This document shows, piece by piece, positions 5,759 through 5,790 of a DNA stretch of 5,790 bases. Origin of the DNA: an uncultured Collinsella sp. Its GTDB lineage: Bacteria; Actinomycetota; Coriobacteriia; Coriobacteriales; Coriobacteriaceae. How positions within the stretch are numbered: position 1 is the stretch's first letter; each line of letters begins with the position of its first letter. The notes below the pieces were generated by a model that was not told where the DNA came from, ran no database searches, and was given only the letters and a program-made list of their open reading frames with translations. The stretch spans positions 1-5,790 of the forward strand of contig CABRWN010000135.1 in the NCBI GenBank assembly GCA_902474645.1, given 5' to 3'. Made by a program: the position numbers and the translations under genes.

Positions 5759-5790
5759 CTACTTGGTCTTGGCAACCAGCAGCGGGTCGC
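5759..5790 (-). CDS. C-terminal end of an unidentified protein (partial)
   Basis: The minus strand at the right edge reads DPLLVAKTK and then TAG (5761-5759). A good terminator follows 36 bases later in the same direction, which supports a real gene end. Only nine complete codons are in the window, too few to recognise a family. Nothing can be said about function. The terminator and the separate asnS promoter candidate suggest it is not co-transcribed with asnS. Confidence 0.5.
   Translation of the reverse strand, partial: DPLLVAKTK

Overview
The window is GC-rich bacterial DNA in which every recognisable gene lies on the minus strand. High GC, dense third-position G/C, clear Shine-Dalgarno sites and the gene set suggest a gut actinobacterium of class Coriobacteriia (Collinsella-like). 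That placement is inference from style and remembered family resemblance, not from a marker gene or a search.

Right to left, in the direction of transcription: (1) the last few codons of an unidentified gene (5759-5790), closed by a hairpin terminator (5691-5722). (2) asnS, asparaginyl-tRNA synthetase, with a possible extended -10 promoter and a GTG start near 5578, ending at 4191 and followed by a strong terminator (4109-4144). Its 5' end is broken: the start codon and the body of the enzyme are in different frames, and the expected first OB-fold strand is missing at about 5517-5524. (3) A WYL-domain transcriptional regulator (3147-3932). (4) A three-gene ABC importer operon: a lipoprotein substrate-binding protein (2006-2986), a branched-chain-type permease (879-1802) and an ATPase (92-886). 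A terminator overlaps the last stop codon.

The importer matches the TrpXYZ-like architecture (ABC_sub_bind lipoprotein, LivH-like permease, ATPase with DEHTAALD). Some relatives have been linked to aromatic amino acid uptake. No T-box or other tryptophan-responsive leader is visible here, so the substrate is unproven. The regulator sits just upstream and could control the operon. The space between them holds a promoter candidate, a dyad at the predicted transcription start and a 21-bp-phased direct repeat, all plausible operator material. The 203-bp gap between the binding-protein and permease genes holds a hairpin that may lower downstream expression, a common way to make more binding protein than transporter.

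The leftmost 40 bases hold a second hairpin, oriented to terminate a plus-strand gene outside the window, so the importer operon is probably convergent with its left neighbour. I see no mobile element, CRISPR array, tRNA, rRNA or prophage signal. This is mostly ordinary chromosomal sequence. The most notable anomaly is the asnS 5' lesion, and there is no convincing new system.
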